A stretch of DNA of 64,000 nt from Anoplopoma fimbria (lineage: Eukaryota > Chordata > Actinopteri > Perciformes > Anoplopomatidae): positions 27,365,123 to 27,429,122 of the forward strand of contig NC_072449.1 in NCBI RefSeq assembly GCF_027596085.1, given 5' to 3'. Both the position numbers and the translations under genes were made by a program. Shown piece by piece: positions 1-12,094 of the stretch. Below the pieces are notes generated by a model. That model saw only the letters and a list, made by a program, of their open reading frames with translations, did no database searches and was not told where the DNA came from. Numbering within the stretch: position 1 is the first letter of the stretch; each line of letters begins with the position of its first letter.

Positions 1-2831
1 CAGGGGCCAGAAGCAGCAGAGCATGGAGAAGAAGGCCAGACCCAGGTAGTCCTGAGGGATCATCAGAGGGAAGTTGCTCTCACTGTCTGTATCACTGAAG
101 TCATCAATGGATGAGTCCTGGGATTCAAACAGAGCGCACCTAGGTTGAGTTCAGGTTAAACTACAGAAGGACACCTTGCAGATGGTTTGTTTGCAGGTTT
201 TGTAAGATATAAGTCTGCCTCCACACAAATGCAATGGAGATGAATTTAATTTATTTTATACCAGCAATTGGAAATTACATTTAGAAAATTCAACAGCTAC
301 CTCTTTCCATAAAATGTGTTCCCATTACTCTGGATAATCCACAGAACACACTGCAAACCTTTTTCATAGGGACTATTTCTTTGATTTGAAGATGTTTAAA
401 GACCTGTGGGTTCTCCACAGTAACCAAGACATTATTTCTGGAAGGACACCTCTCAGCTGAATAGACGCTGAATTTCATATTTAAATGCCATGAGCACCAC
501 AAGTCAAATTCCTTTTAACTTTGTGGCAGCCCAGTGCTTTTGCTTTTAATGGTGTATAGTTAGCAAAACAGTGTGTTTTCCACTTACATTAGCTTTATTG
601 ATTTAAACAAGTGAAACCAAAACTATGTACATTGCCAGATGAGGATGAGTGAGATATACATTATTTTGTTATTTGAGTGAACGGACCCTTTAGACTCAAA
701 GCCTAGTCCTTTGTTCAAGAAAGACAATGTTTAGTATTATTCATTCTAAAATTTGCATTAAAAAATCATCACATATAATATGCACTAACAGTAAGTCACT
801 GTTTTATGGACGCATTAAAAATGTGCTTGTTTTGTTGTGCTCTCGTCCTCCACAACAACTGTAAAACTTTTGCTGGTGCCTGTGAGATAATGTGACTGAA
901 TGGGGTTAGTCTGGATGAGCACTAGCTCTGCTGACCGCAGGCAATTCGTGACTCAAGCATCTTTTTGAAACAGCTGCATATTCAATCTGACTTCCTCTCT
1001 CACTCTGACCCTGTCATATAACACTTGTTTTATTTTGTGCACTAAATAATGAAATAATGGTGCACTTTACAAAGATGCTCCTGTAACATTCGAGCTTGAA
1101 TTGAGTACATCAATACAAACAGTACTTTAAAAACTTCTCCCACGGTCATCTCTCCTTCTCTGGCCTCTAATTGAACTGATCATTCAGCATGAAGCAGTGA
1201 TGGAGTCTGAGTCCTCTAACTGGAGGTTTGGAGTGAAACAAGGGAGAAGGAGATGTTGCGTGGTGGCTCTTTGAGGTCACTGCAAGGTTTTATTCCCACT
1301 GGCCTGCTCCTTTTGCATCGCTGCACTACTGCCAGCATTCAGAATGAGCTGGAGAGGAAAAAAAACTAATTATGCATGCTGTTCTTTTGTCCTTGTGGAG
1401 CAAACTCCTCATCCAAACTTTGAAGCAGCCTCTTGATTTTAACGGTGTGTGTGGCACTACTGTGTGTTTGCCTGCTTGCTCGTGTTCTTAATCAAAGTAA
1501 TAATCGTAAAAATGGCCTTCAGCCTTTTAGTTCGCAGCGGGTGTTTAGACCTTCTTGATATAACCTTGCTGAGATCATTTTCATAATTATCTAAACAGCC
1601 AGTGGCTACTTACTTTTGACATTTACCGCATATACATTCTCATGTGGACTCCCAAAACATCAGATGACCACCGTAAGAATCTTAAAGCTAATTTACATCT
1701 CTCTCCATGATGGGCTTTGCTCAGTGATCTATGAAATAGAACTGGCATCCTCCATCGCTACTGTAGTGTCATTACCTGCACCGAGGCAGGAGAGGAGCTT
1801 TATGTAATCTAGCTTTTTGACAGTGAGCATTCAATTGCTGCCTACCCCTGAAATACACTGCTCATATGTCTATTTTAAGTTCCTCTTTTGCTCCCAGAGT
1901 CTGTACTGAGAGTAGTAGAGACGCTCCTGCTTTTTATGCAAAACTCCTCCAAGCCATAGAGAGGACGTGGTAGAAATGAAATGGGCAGATATGAGGATTA
2001 TTTATGTGTTGAGGTGAAACAATTAGTCAATTAATTAAATTAAAAAAGGAAAGCATTTCTTCAATATCATAGTGAACTGAATAGTGTTGGGTTGGACAAA
2101 ACAAGACATTAGAAGATGTCCTCTGGATTCTAGGACAGAGAGTCCAGACATACTGGGACTTTTTCACTATTTTCTGACTCTTTATAGACAAGAAAATAAA
2201 CGCTAGTTTCGGCCCTAATAGTCTTTCTCTTGAGCATCTGCACAGATTGATTAAATTGCATTGCATTCTGACAACATTGTCATTAGTTTGTTTTAAATAA
2301 ATGCTTGATTTTTCAAGTTGTAATTCAAAGACACAAACTTTGTTTTCAGTACACATGAACGAACAGTGTCAACATCATGTCAGTGGGATGTCTTACGTCA
2401 GAGTCGGGTAGCAGGTCGTCCTCATCATCCATGCTGTAGGACACACTGTGGAAGTCCTGCGTCTCGGCCAGCAGCTTCCTCTCTAGAGTGGAGCCGGGCC
2501 GAATGTCCACAAAGGTGGTCTCTAGGTAGTCTTTGCTGAGCAGGGAGTCCGCATGGCCCCAGATGGGAGCCGGCGGGTAAAAGGACTCCAGCGTGCGAGG
2601 TAAGGAGCAAGGGTCCAGCGGCTGCTGCTGCTGAAGCTCAGGACGATGTCCACAATAACTCCTCCACGCTAAGGGAGGGTAGGCCCTGTCCTCCTCACAC
2701 TTCACCAAGATACCCTTGAACATCCCGCCCGGGGCCTGTCCGGTCCCGGGCCCCAGCCCCGTCCCCGATGCCCGGCAGTCATTGGGGCTTTCTCCCAGAA
2801 GAGGGTGCTCCAGCTCATCTATATTCTCCAT
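1..2831 (-). CDS. SynDIG/TMEM91-type dispanin membrane protein, 5' part (two exons)
   Basis: Two coding exons are visible: 2397-2831 (145 codons, ATG at 2831, donor gtaaga) and 1-117 (39 codons after a cag acceptor at 118-120). They join in phase 0. The gene continues off the left edge. The start MENIDELEHPLL resembles the N-termini of TMEM91 and SynDIG1L. A middle segment (LDPCSLPRTLESFY, then ETTF) resembles SynDIG1. An acidic stretch follows (DDSSIDDFSDTDSES). It leads into FPLMIPQDYLGLAFFSMLCC, the entry to the CD225/dispanin hydrophobic segment. Family members are type II or hairpin membrane proteins; SynDIG1 acts at excitatory synapses with AMPA receptors. Synteny with hnrnpul1 favours TMEM91 (SynDIG3), but the N-terminus is longer than in human TMEM91, so the exact paralogue is open. 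The membrane segments are outside the window. Upstream non-coding exons may lie in the 2.9-25 kb stretch. Confidence 0.85.
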
Positions 2832-5159
2832 CCCTCTCTTTTAATTCCAACCACACAGGAGGCCACCACATCAACAACCAAATGTAATCTACAAATCGGT
2901 TTGCAGAGCGACTCCCTGAAGAGTGTCCAATAGGTTTACGCAAAGGCAGCTGCTTTGGTGGCTTTAGTGTTTCAGTGTTAATCCATCCCTAATCCTATTC
3001 TTAAATTTTTCTCTTATTGTAGGCCCTGGTCCAGAGGCCGACAACAAATGCCAGGTTTAAGAAATATCCTCTCCACTAGCCGTCTCCTGTGTGCTATGGG
3101 ATGTGCTAAAGTTGCGCAGGGGATTCAAGATCCTCTTTTCCTCACATGTCATAAGCTATTTGTTTCAGGGCTTGATGGCTCGGGGTTTGCCCCGCGTCTT
3201 CCATTTCACATGATTGGGTGCGTCAGCGTTCATGAATATGCTAATGTTGGCCACTTTCTCTTTCATACAATATGGAAATGTCAATTCTGATGATGAGGAC
3301 CTTGATTAGCCCCCGACAGGCTAATGAAAACACTGGGCAATGGGTTTTCAGTGTGATCTGCCCTCAGGAACGCAGGGAAACTGTCTCATCCAATAAAAAC
3401 TGAAGTCTTAATCTAAGCACAGTGTCATGTTATCAGCATGAAAGCTTTGGATGTCAATCTTTCCCTTCAACCACTTTGGATGAAAATTGGCAATCACTTG
3501 TGAGTAGAGAAAGGCAGCATCCCTTCAAATTACTGGACTCACGCACAGTGGGGTGTTTTGAAGCTTGAACGTGCACAACCTCCCACAGCAGTCAAACTAG
3601 TGGCGCAAGGAATTTATTGGGGCCTTATTTGAGGGCAGTTAATCTGTTAAAGCAACGCGGCTCCAGAAATAGAATCCTATGGCGCACGTCGGCAGGTCAG
3701 CGGGCCCGCCAACAATGTGTTACTCTGCTGCTGCTGTAGGATGCCATGATGAAGAAATCAAAAGTCCTCCGGTGTTGATTTACGGCCGTGGGTTTGCTGC
3801 CTGGCTCGGCAGCGCTCCTTTGGGAGATGTATTTTTAATGCTCCCCCCATCCACCTCAAGAGGGTTTCATTCGGGGCAGTCGAGGAGTCGGGCAGCACTC
3901 TATCCAGTTTGATGAGGACGAGGAGGTCTGTTAAGAGAGGAGCAAGGTCACACAAAATATTTAGACTTCACAAGCTTAACTGCCAGGGCTCCAGTTTGGA
4001 CCAGAGAGTTATTATTCCTCACACACACATATACACATATACATATACGCACACACTACATGGGCTACATGCATAAACCACAAATTCACATCAGACACAA
4101 GACGTCAGCAGTAGTAGTGCGATTTGAAAGGCTTCCTGTGAAGATTACGCTTCCCTGAGTGCACCTGAGAGGAAAAAAAATAGATCAACCCAAAAATAGA
4201 TGGCTAACCTTGCAGGAACCAGCTTTACATCTTTGTCCCCAGAATGAAGGTGAATCATTTAACTATGTGAACAGACTCCCCCATTAATTTAAGTAAAAGC
4301 TGGTAAAAGAGCCGTATTTCACTGCCCTCTACTGTGTGGAATGATAACTCTGCTGAGGCTGCAGGCCCCTCCCTGGGGCCCACTCCCAGTGTCCCCCCTA
4401 AAGCCTTTAACCCTGAACCCTCAGGGACTTAACTGATGTCATCTGTTATATGGTTAAGTGTGAGAGACTGTAAGGGATTGAAGTCCTGTAAATACGAAAG
4501 GGACAGCACTTTGCTGCCACTTATCACGTTACCATGACAACATCAGGAAATGTTATGGACAAATGTGGGTATTTCTTTAAATTTTCTACTCCCTGATTTC
4601 AATGTCTTCCAGGCGTTTGCCTCACGAAACGAAAGGTAATTGTAATTGTAATCTATTTACTTGTTTTTGTTTGATGAATAAATCGGTGTAATATAGCCTC
4701 TGCTTGTATGTTTTTTTATGTCCCATCTTTAAACCTTAATATTTAAGTGTAAATGTAATATGCCAGGCGGAACCCCCATGTGACGTCCTCTTTGTTTAAC
4801 TTTTTTGATGTCTTCAGCTTCCACGATTCCACCTGTAACCCTGTGTTGAACGTCACATTGTAATGAATTGTGGGTAATTCCCTTTGGCAAAGTCTGCAGA
4901 AATGCAGACTTATGGAAAGAGTTCAAAAAGTCTGCAAGAGAGCCATCAAACACTTAAGGGTGTGACAGTGTGACAGCCCTAAATGACATAGAATGGGACA
5001 CACTGTAACTCTGCACATTAGTTACTGCAGCGCTGCAACATGGCCTGAGCATCAGTGATTACCTAAAAGCAAGACACAGCCAGCATATCGTAGCAGCAGC
5101 CGATGTAACATTCACATCTTCTTAAACGGACAGATGCTAGTGTTCTAATAGGAAACAAC

Positions 5160-5600
5160 GTTCTAATTGTGTCTACGTTCTAGTTGCCTAGAAACAGACA
5201 TGTTCTTTCCTGCCCATGGGTTGTGTTTTTCATTTTGTTTCATTCTTTCAATGTTTCCTTTTATATTTTGGTACACTAGCATCTCCTGTGGTCTCATTTC
5301 TTGCCCTTGTGTGTTTCCAACCTCCTTGATAACCACACCTGCCCTCAATTACTAATCAGTCTACCCTTTTGCTCCCCTGCCAGATTGTGTTTTACCTTGT
5401 GTGTTCATTGTTTTCCAGCAATTCTGATGTCATTTCTTTTTTTTGGAATGGTTTTTAGACTGTGCCTTGTTCGTGTCTGGATTTGTTTGCTCTGTTTGGA
5501 CTGACCCTCCATGTGTGACCGCCTGGCTTTTTCACTAAACACATAGCTGTTTGTAACTTTCCTTGTGTCCGGTGTCTGCACTTGAGTCTCCCCCTGTCAG
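5160..5600 (+). repeat. probable old teleost interspersed repeat
   Basis: This T-rich stretch ends with tgcacttgagtctccccctg. It resembles a common fish repeat whose 3' end reads roughly ctgcatttgggtcctcc. Recognition is from memory and the family is uncertain. Confidence 0.35.
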
Positions 5601-6448
5601 TAATAGCCAAATAGGTATTTCTTTCTACGTTTAAAATGGTCTACTATTGCTGATTCCTAGAAGTGAACTGAGAGACTTAACAATAGGCAGTGATTTGTCT
5701 GTAGTAGGTGAATTGCAGTTAAGTGTGGACACATCAAACTATGACGTAAGTCGGACCAGACACGTTGAGGCTGTTGTGACATAAACCTTCCCTGACCTAC
5801 CTTTCTCTGTGATCTTCATTTTAAATGTCAATACAGTCAATCACAACTGCACAGCGGTTGTCAATCAGCTGTGTTAATGCATTTTTTAACCGCTCCACAA
5901 TCGTAACATTTTGATCTGATCGACATTTTAATGTAGCAGGCGGGAAACACTATTTGCCTGGTTAACATGTATTGATGAGCTTCAATCAAAGTTACATTTT
6001 TGGTTATTTCAGAGGAACAATGCTCTATGATCAAGAAAAAGGTGTAAATTAGCCAAAGGTGGCTTTAAAGGATAACGTCAGTCCATTTGTTAAAGGCCAG
6101 TTGTTAAAATGGCACCCTGAAAATGGAATGAAACAACAGATCACAGTTTTAGACTTGTTCACAATAGAGACTTAAAAGGTTTATCAGAACTAAACAGCGA
6201 ATTAGGCTGTATTGATATGGAAAATTACAGAGAGCCAGAACAGACAAAAAGGAGGTTTAACCAGCTGAGACTGTATATAAACTGAAATAGGACCACAAAG
6301 AGATTTAGCTGTTTATATCATTCAGGCATTTCAGTGTTGATGGAGATCTTTTTAAAATGACATTTTAGTATGGATGCCTGTCATTCTACATTTTGATCTT
6401 TAATCTAGCCAGCTTAACCATAACGTATACGTGTTAGCAACATTAAAC

Positions 6449-6535
6449 GTGCCTCTCACCTAATGCATGCTGGGATAGGCTCCGGCCCCCACCGACGCTG
6501 CACTGGATAAGCCGCTTAGAAAATGGATGGATAGT
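6449..6535 (+). repeat. truncated 3' end of the SINE-like family seen at 45.2 kb
   Basis: The segment ctgggataggctccggcccc, then ggataagccgcttagaaaat, parallels the last about 75 bp of the 45211-45539 element (ctgggatcggctccagcacc, then ggataagcggttacggaaaa). The tail is (ATGG)n-like. The 5' part is missing. Confidence 0.6.
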
Positions 6536-8712
6536 TTGACATATGCGGCTGATTGTCCCATCACATGGAGGTGAAAAGTGACTTCAAAACATTACCTGGC
6601 GCTGCTTAACTCGCATTAGATTGACTTTGTGTGAAGATCTAAAATTAGCACATGATTGGTGGAGACATACTGCTGAGAGAAGAGATGAGGAAAAATGTCT
6701 GTGTTTAGGGTCTTTTCATTCATTTTCATTAGGGTCTTTGGAATTTTAAAAAATTGCTATTTGATACATACTATCTCGTCAGTTAGTAAGTCATTCTGCA
6801 TGACAGAGTGCTTCACAGGCTCCAGATCAGTTCAATGAGTCGTTGTTGCACGCTTCACTGCACAGCACAGAGAGAAAAAAAAGCATAGAATAATTGGGTG
6901 TCTTCGGGCTGGCGTGGTGCTGAGGGCTGCATTCTGCTCTTGTTGTGCGTTGATACTGCTTCGCCATGCACCCGCCCCCTTTTATGGAGGGCTAGCACCT
7001 CTCATACGGAACACGCTGAGCGATCGTTCAGCACACACTGACGTCAGCAACGGCTCCGTGCGACCGACCTGCCCCCCCCCTCACAACGCACATCTGGACA
7101 TATGCTGCGTCCCGCACACACAAACACGCACTAATATTTGTAGCACTTTGTAGCACCCCCGGCCTTCCTTCTCTCTTCTGCCCTCTCCCAATCGCCCTGC
7201 AGCTTCATTCCAGGAGAGATGCACTCAGCTTTATTACACCCCCGTCCCTCCCCCTTTGCGCCGCTGCCCATCCACCATAAAAAGACTTCTGTCAGCTGTA
7301 TTATAAGCCTGCCTCCGCTTCTGATTCTGCAACGCTCATAAAATATCCAGTCAGGTCGAGGGAAGGTTGCAAGGACGCCGCCGCAAATCACAGCAGACAC
7401 TTTTACAAGAGCTCCTCTCTGCTCCCTCCCTATCTCTCTCTCTTCTTTTCAGTCTGGTGCTTTGTCATACACACATCCACCCTGCTCCCTCCATCCCGTC
7501 CCTCTGATTTGACTCCCTTCTTCATAATCCAGCCAAGACTTTCTGCAAAGCCTCCGTGCAAAACTTAAAACTTGTCTTTCTGCATACAGTTTCTACTTGC
7601 TGCATTCAAAGAAAGCCTGTTCTTAAGACACGGATATGTGCAACCACAGTGAAACACTGCTCTTAAAACCCCTTGTCACAAAAGCAGAGGACTGTGGCTG
7701 CTGACTCTTCTATAGAATCAGCAACTCCGCAGTCTTTTTGAAACACACTGACGCACAAAGCGCTCACTCACAGAGCTGGATGTAATGGCTGTAATATATC
7801 AGCTGATACAGACTGAGGCGATGCATGTACAGTGAACGCACTCGTAGAAAAGAAATGACACGGAGGCTGTGGGAGATTGGGCACTGTAAACGCCCGAAGG
7901 CTCTAATAAAAAGACGTCTCGAAGAGCAGCGATGTCAGGCTGATAAGACCAGAGCAGAGCAGACTTCGAGATATGCCAAACAAAAAATCTGAAAAGCCAA
8001 GTGGCGGTTAAATGGCCCTATTGATTGCATTTCTAAACCCTTTTCTCACTCTCTCTCTCTCCCTCTCTTCCTTGATCTGTGTGGAGTGACTGACAAGAGT
8101 GGAGAGGAAACTGAACAGAAATGATAAGCCAAAAAAAGAAAAACAGGCGGCAGCGTCGAGCGCGTTGCACAGCTCGTGAAAGCCCAAAGTAACATCATGT
8201 TCCTATGGAAACCAATTCACCGCGGAGTGGAGTGCTCACTGCAGGATAAATGAAGCAGGGGCTAATTTGCCATTTCAGTACTGTTCCTCTGCTCGGCGTG
8301 ATAATAACTGGATGGGATAATTCCAGCGTATAGCCGTGCCTTCCAGTAAGGCTGTGTTTCTGTCACATTAGACTGCGAAGGATGGATCATTTCCACGGAA
8401 TTACTCCATCATAACAAATGATCGCAGTCAAGCCAGGCACTGGGGTTTACTGAAACCCCCCCGTGCAGAATGTGTGCATGACAGTGTGAGCTCATTAATC
8501 AGGTCCATGGTGTGCCCTTCTCTAACCTCAGACACACACACCCACACACACATTAATTTCCTTCCCATAGCTACACAAACACATATGCAGCCCCATGCAT
8601 CATTTCGCCCTTTTAGACACTAACACACAGTAAACAAACCCTTTGATGCCTTCCATGCCCGGCCTCCTACATGCTCACATACATAACTACCCACTTCATA
8701 TACACACTGACA

Positions 8713-8714
<2 letters not shown>

Positions 8715-8770
<56 letters not shown>
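8715..8770. repeat. (CA)28 microsatellite
   Basis: An uninterrupted CA dinucleotide run, likely length-polymorphic. Confidence 0.97.
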
Positions 8771-8775
<5 letters not shown>

Positions 8776-9027
8776 TCTGATGGCACAGCTGGTGCTTGTG
8801 TGCAATGAGGCCCGAGGAACGGGAAGTTACCCATCGGCAATATGTGGCGAACAGCTCCAGAACTCTCTACAGAGCGTGTTGTATGTTGTACTCAGCGTCC
8901 TGTTTTTGTGCATCTGTGAGCCGTCATCACGGGACATTTACTGTACGGAGGCCGGCTGGGGCTCGAAATGTATGTGTTATTTGTGTAGTTGTGTGTGCAT
9001 GTGTTAAGTGTGCTTCTACAGATATGT

Positions 9028-9074
9028 AGGAACACATCCGTACATGTAAAGCCTACATGTACGGATGTGTTCCT
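9028..9074. repeat. perfect 21-bp inverted repeat with 5-nt loop
   Basis: Arm 9028-9048 (starting aggaacacatccg) is the exact reverse complement of 9054-9074. The loop is aagcc at 9049-9053. It would form a very stable hairpin in DNA or RNA. No flanking gene explains it. Confidence 0.9.
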
Positions 9075-10278
9075 GTTGTATGTGGATGTTACTGTGTGAC
9101 AAAACATTTGACCATGACAGATAAGGTTATTTAAATTATTGTTGTGTACATTCCAAATAACACACAACACACTGTATACAACACAAAAGCCATTTGCACA
9201 TATTAAAAAATAGTAGTACTTCTCAACTTACAGGCTTTTTTATTATAAAAAGAGCCATCATATCTGTTTTCCAGGATTTCCTCTCACCCACCAGTTCACA
9301 GTGATTTACCTGCAGCACAGCCAATCCTGAGTTTTAACGTCTTATCTTAACCCCCTTATCGAAAAACAAACGCTAAAGTATTTTTAGTAAGTTTTGTGTT
9401 AAAATGTAATGCTTTGCAGATTTGCAGTATCTAACCAATGGCCAAAGCTTTTAAAATATGTCCTCACTTGTAAAAAAAACAAGTGTTTTATTGGCTGATG
9501 ACATGTGTAGACATTTTTGTACAGCCAGAAAATAATAACCTGGAAGTGTATCCACGATTTTTATAATATATGTATAGATAAATAGTAAATATAAGTAGAA
9601 AGTTTCATCCCTGCAAAATTGTTTTTTTGACTTGAGTGAAGATTATATGCATAGAATAAACACTTAATGTCAGCTAATGGAATCCTGTTATTGTTTAAAT
9701 ATATTGTTTTAAATGTAGTAAGTTGTTTATAGTAACGTTTGTGCAAATATCTGTGAACACTGAAAACCGGCACAATGCTGAACCAAGGCTGCAGGCCCAA
9801 CACAAAAGCTGCAGATGTCATAGACTGTGTTTACATCGGCTTAATGACCAGTATGTGCCTGCATGTGTTTATCTGTGTGTTTGAGAGACAGGAAATGTGT
9901 GTGTGTGTACTAGTATTAATAATTAATGTGTAGACAGAAATCTGTTAGCAAACATTGTGGGGTTTCACATTTCAATCTGGAGACAAAATGGTTGTCCACA
10001 CAAGATAGAGATTTGAGGTTTGAGGATTATTTGGGGTTTTGGTTAAGTTTAGAATTGTATTTAGGCTAATTTCAGGAGAAGGATTACATTACAGCATGTA
10101 GCAGTTAACAACAAAAATGTCCACACAAGTAACTAAGACAAGCGTTGGTGCGCAGCAACGAGCTGAATGAGGTAATTAGCCTCTCACAGATCTTAACATG
10201 AGCGATGATGTATTACATAGCCTCATCATCATCATCACAGAGGGAGGGCATATTTGTTGGCCTCTAATTGACAATGAC

Positions 10279-10280
<2 letters not shown>

Positions 10281-10360
<80 letters not shown>
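10281..10360. repeat. (AC)40 microsatellite
   Basis: A pure AC run of about 80 bp. Confidence 0.97.
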
Positions 10361-10364
<4 letters not shown>

Positions 10365-12055
10365 CACAGTCACTGGAGAGAAGTATACCCAGATACACAT
10401 TTCAAACTCCACACATTTTCATCATTTGTATTTTTTCCCAAAGAAAAGATGAATATGTGTGGAGGGATGTGGATGTGTCAGGCTACCTGAGGTTTCAGGG
10501 ATGCTGCGTGAGCGTGCTACGGTTTTTATATCTCTGCTAAGCAGGCTTGTCGTACAGCAGCAAACAGCTATACAAACATGAACAATGGAGCAGATATGTG
10601 TGTTTGTAAAAGAGGGGGTTGCTCTGCTGCTGTTGCGGTTCCACTCCAAAGCAGCATGTCGTGTATAGGATATCTAACAAAGCTGAGAGAAGTCCGTTTA
10701 ATTAATAATGCAAGGAGCTCCCACGACCATATCCACAATATTAAAGTATAATATAAAAAGTGTCTCATTTGCAGAGATGGATATGTTGACATCAGAAAGC
10801 CAATCATTATTCATAAATCACCTTTCTCAATTGTTAGCCTTGAATCAATGATGAAAGGTTTCATTTCAAAACAGAGATTGAAATGCAGGACCTGCTCTGA
10901 CAAATTACTGTTGACATAGAGCGTCAAACTTGAATGTCTGAATGTGCATTTTTGAATCAAAGTGCAGCAAAGAAAAAATCAACATGCTGAACAAGTTAGA
11001 GGTGAAAGCTTGCGTCTAATTGTGTAAAAACTATACACATTAAGTGTTTTCTCACTCATCGGTAACACGATTCACTTCCCCAAATGAGGAACTTTTGTAC
11101 CAAGAATATTTTGTCAACACCTCGTTTTTTGTAAAAAGGCTTAAATAGTGTTATTAAGTAACCCTACACTAAATGGCAACACGGTGGAGCTATTGGCACC
11201 ACGCTTCAATGTGTCAACCCCTTCCCATGGAGCACCCACTTCATATCTACCTGCTGTTTACGTTTTGGTTTATTTTTCACCTTTCTATGCGGCAACTGTC
11301 AGGCACTGAATTGTCAGTGGGTTAATTCAAACAAAAAGAAGGAACTTAAAATGTTTCACAAGATATTAAAAACGACTGAATGGTGATTATCAAAAATATA
11401 TAATAAAAAAAAGAATAGAAGTGAATGGTATCTCACATTACTTGGTGGCCTACCAAGTATTGCTTCTTAAGCATGTATGGTATTTGAGCTATTGATGGTT
11501 TTATGCACTCCCATTGACCGCCCACATTTTTTCATGAAAAAAAATGATATCAAATGATATCTGTGTACCAAGTTTCAGTTCTGTTGCATGCTTCATATTT
11601 GAGATAATGATGATTATATGCACTCTACCATAGCATATTTGATTAACTAATAAGCGATAAATATGCATAATAATGGCAGCACTCTCCTGAATGTCAGAAT
11701 TAGAAGCTTAGCTAGAAATATAAGCGTAATATAATAAATAATAATATAAAAAGAGAAAATATTAATAGTGTGCTTGGTGGCAGCAAAAACACTAATCAAT
11801 AGAGTGATTATTATGATATAAACATGTTATTGGTAAAACAATATGTATTATTATTGGACAGGAAGACTAGCAGTTTAACTGCAATCACTTTACATTTCAT
11901 TTATTTTTGCTTGTAAAAAGATTTGCAAATGCTGTTTGTCAATCTGTTCCTTTAGATATTGTCTCACCTTCACGTTAAACTGGGATCCGTCCTGTTCCTG
12001 TCCTGTCCTCGGGATGAGTCCTCCGGTTCTAACCATCCACACGGATCAATGCAGC

Positions 12056-12094
12056 ATCCTCTCTCGCATCCTCTCTCGCATCCTCTCTCGCAGG
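12056..12094. repeat. 12-bp unit repeated three times
   Basis: The unit catcctctctcg is repeated three times in tandem within a pyrimidine-rich stretch. No coding role is evident. Confidence 0.8.

Noticed and set aside
1..2831. Firm naming as syndig1, syndig1l or tmem91
   Set aside because: The N-terminus, middle and synteny point to different paralogues, and the membrane part is outside the window.
10176..10540. Overlapping open frames of His-Thr and Cys-Val repeats
   Set aside because: They are translations of the (AC)40 array. The same applies to the frames over the arrays at 8.7, 15.2, 15.6, 19.4 and 21.7 kb.
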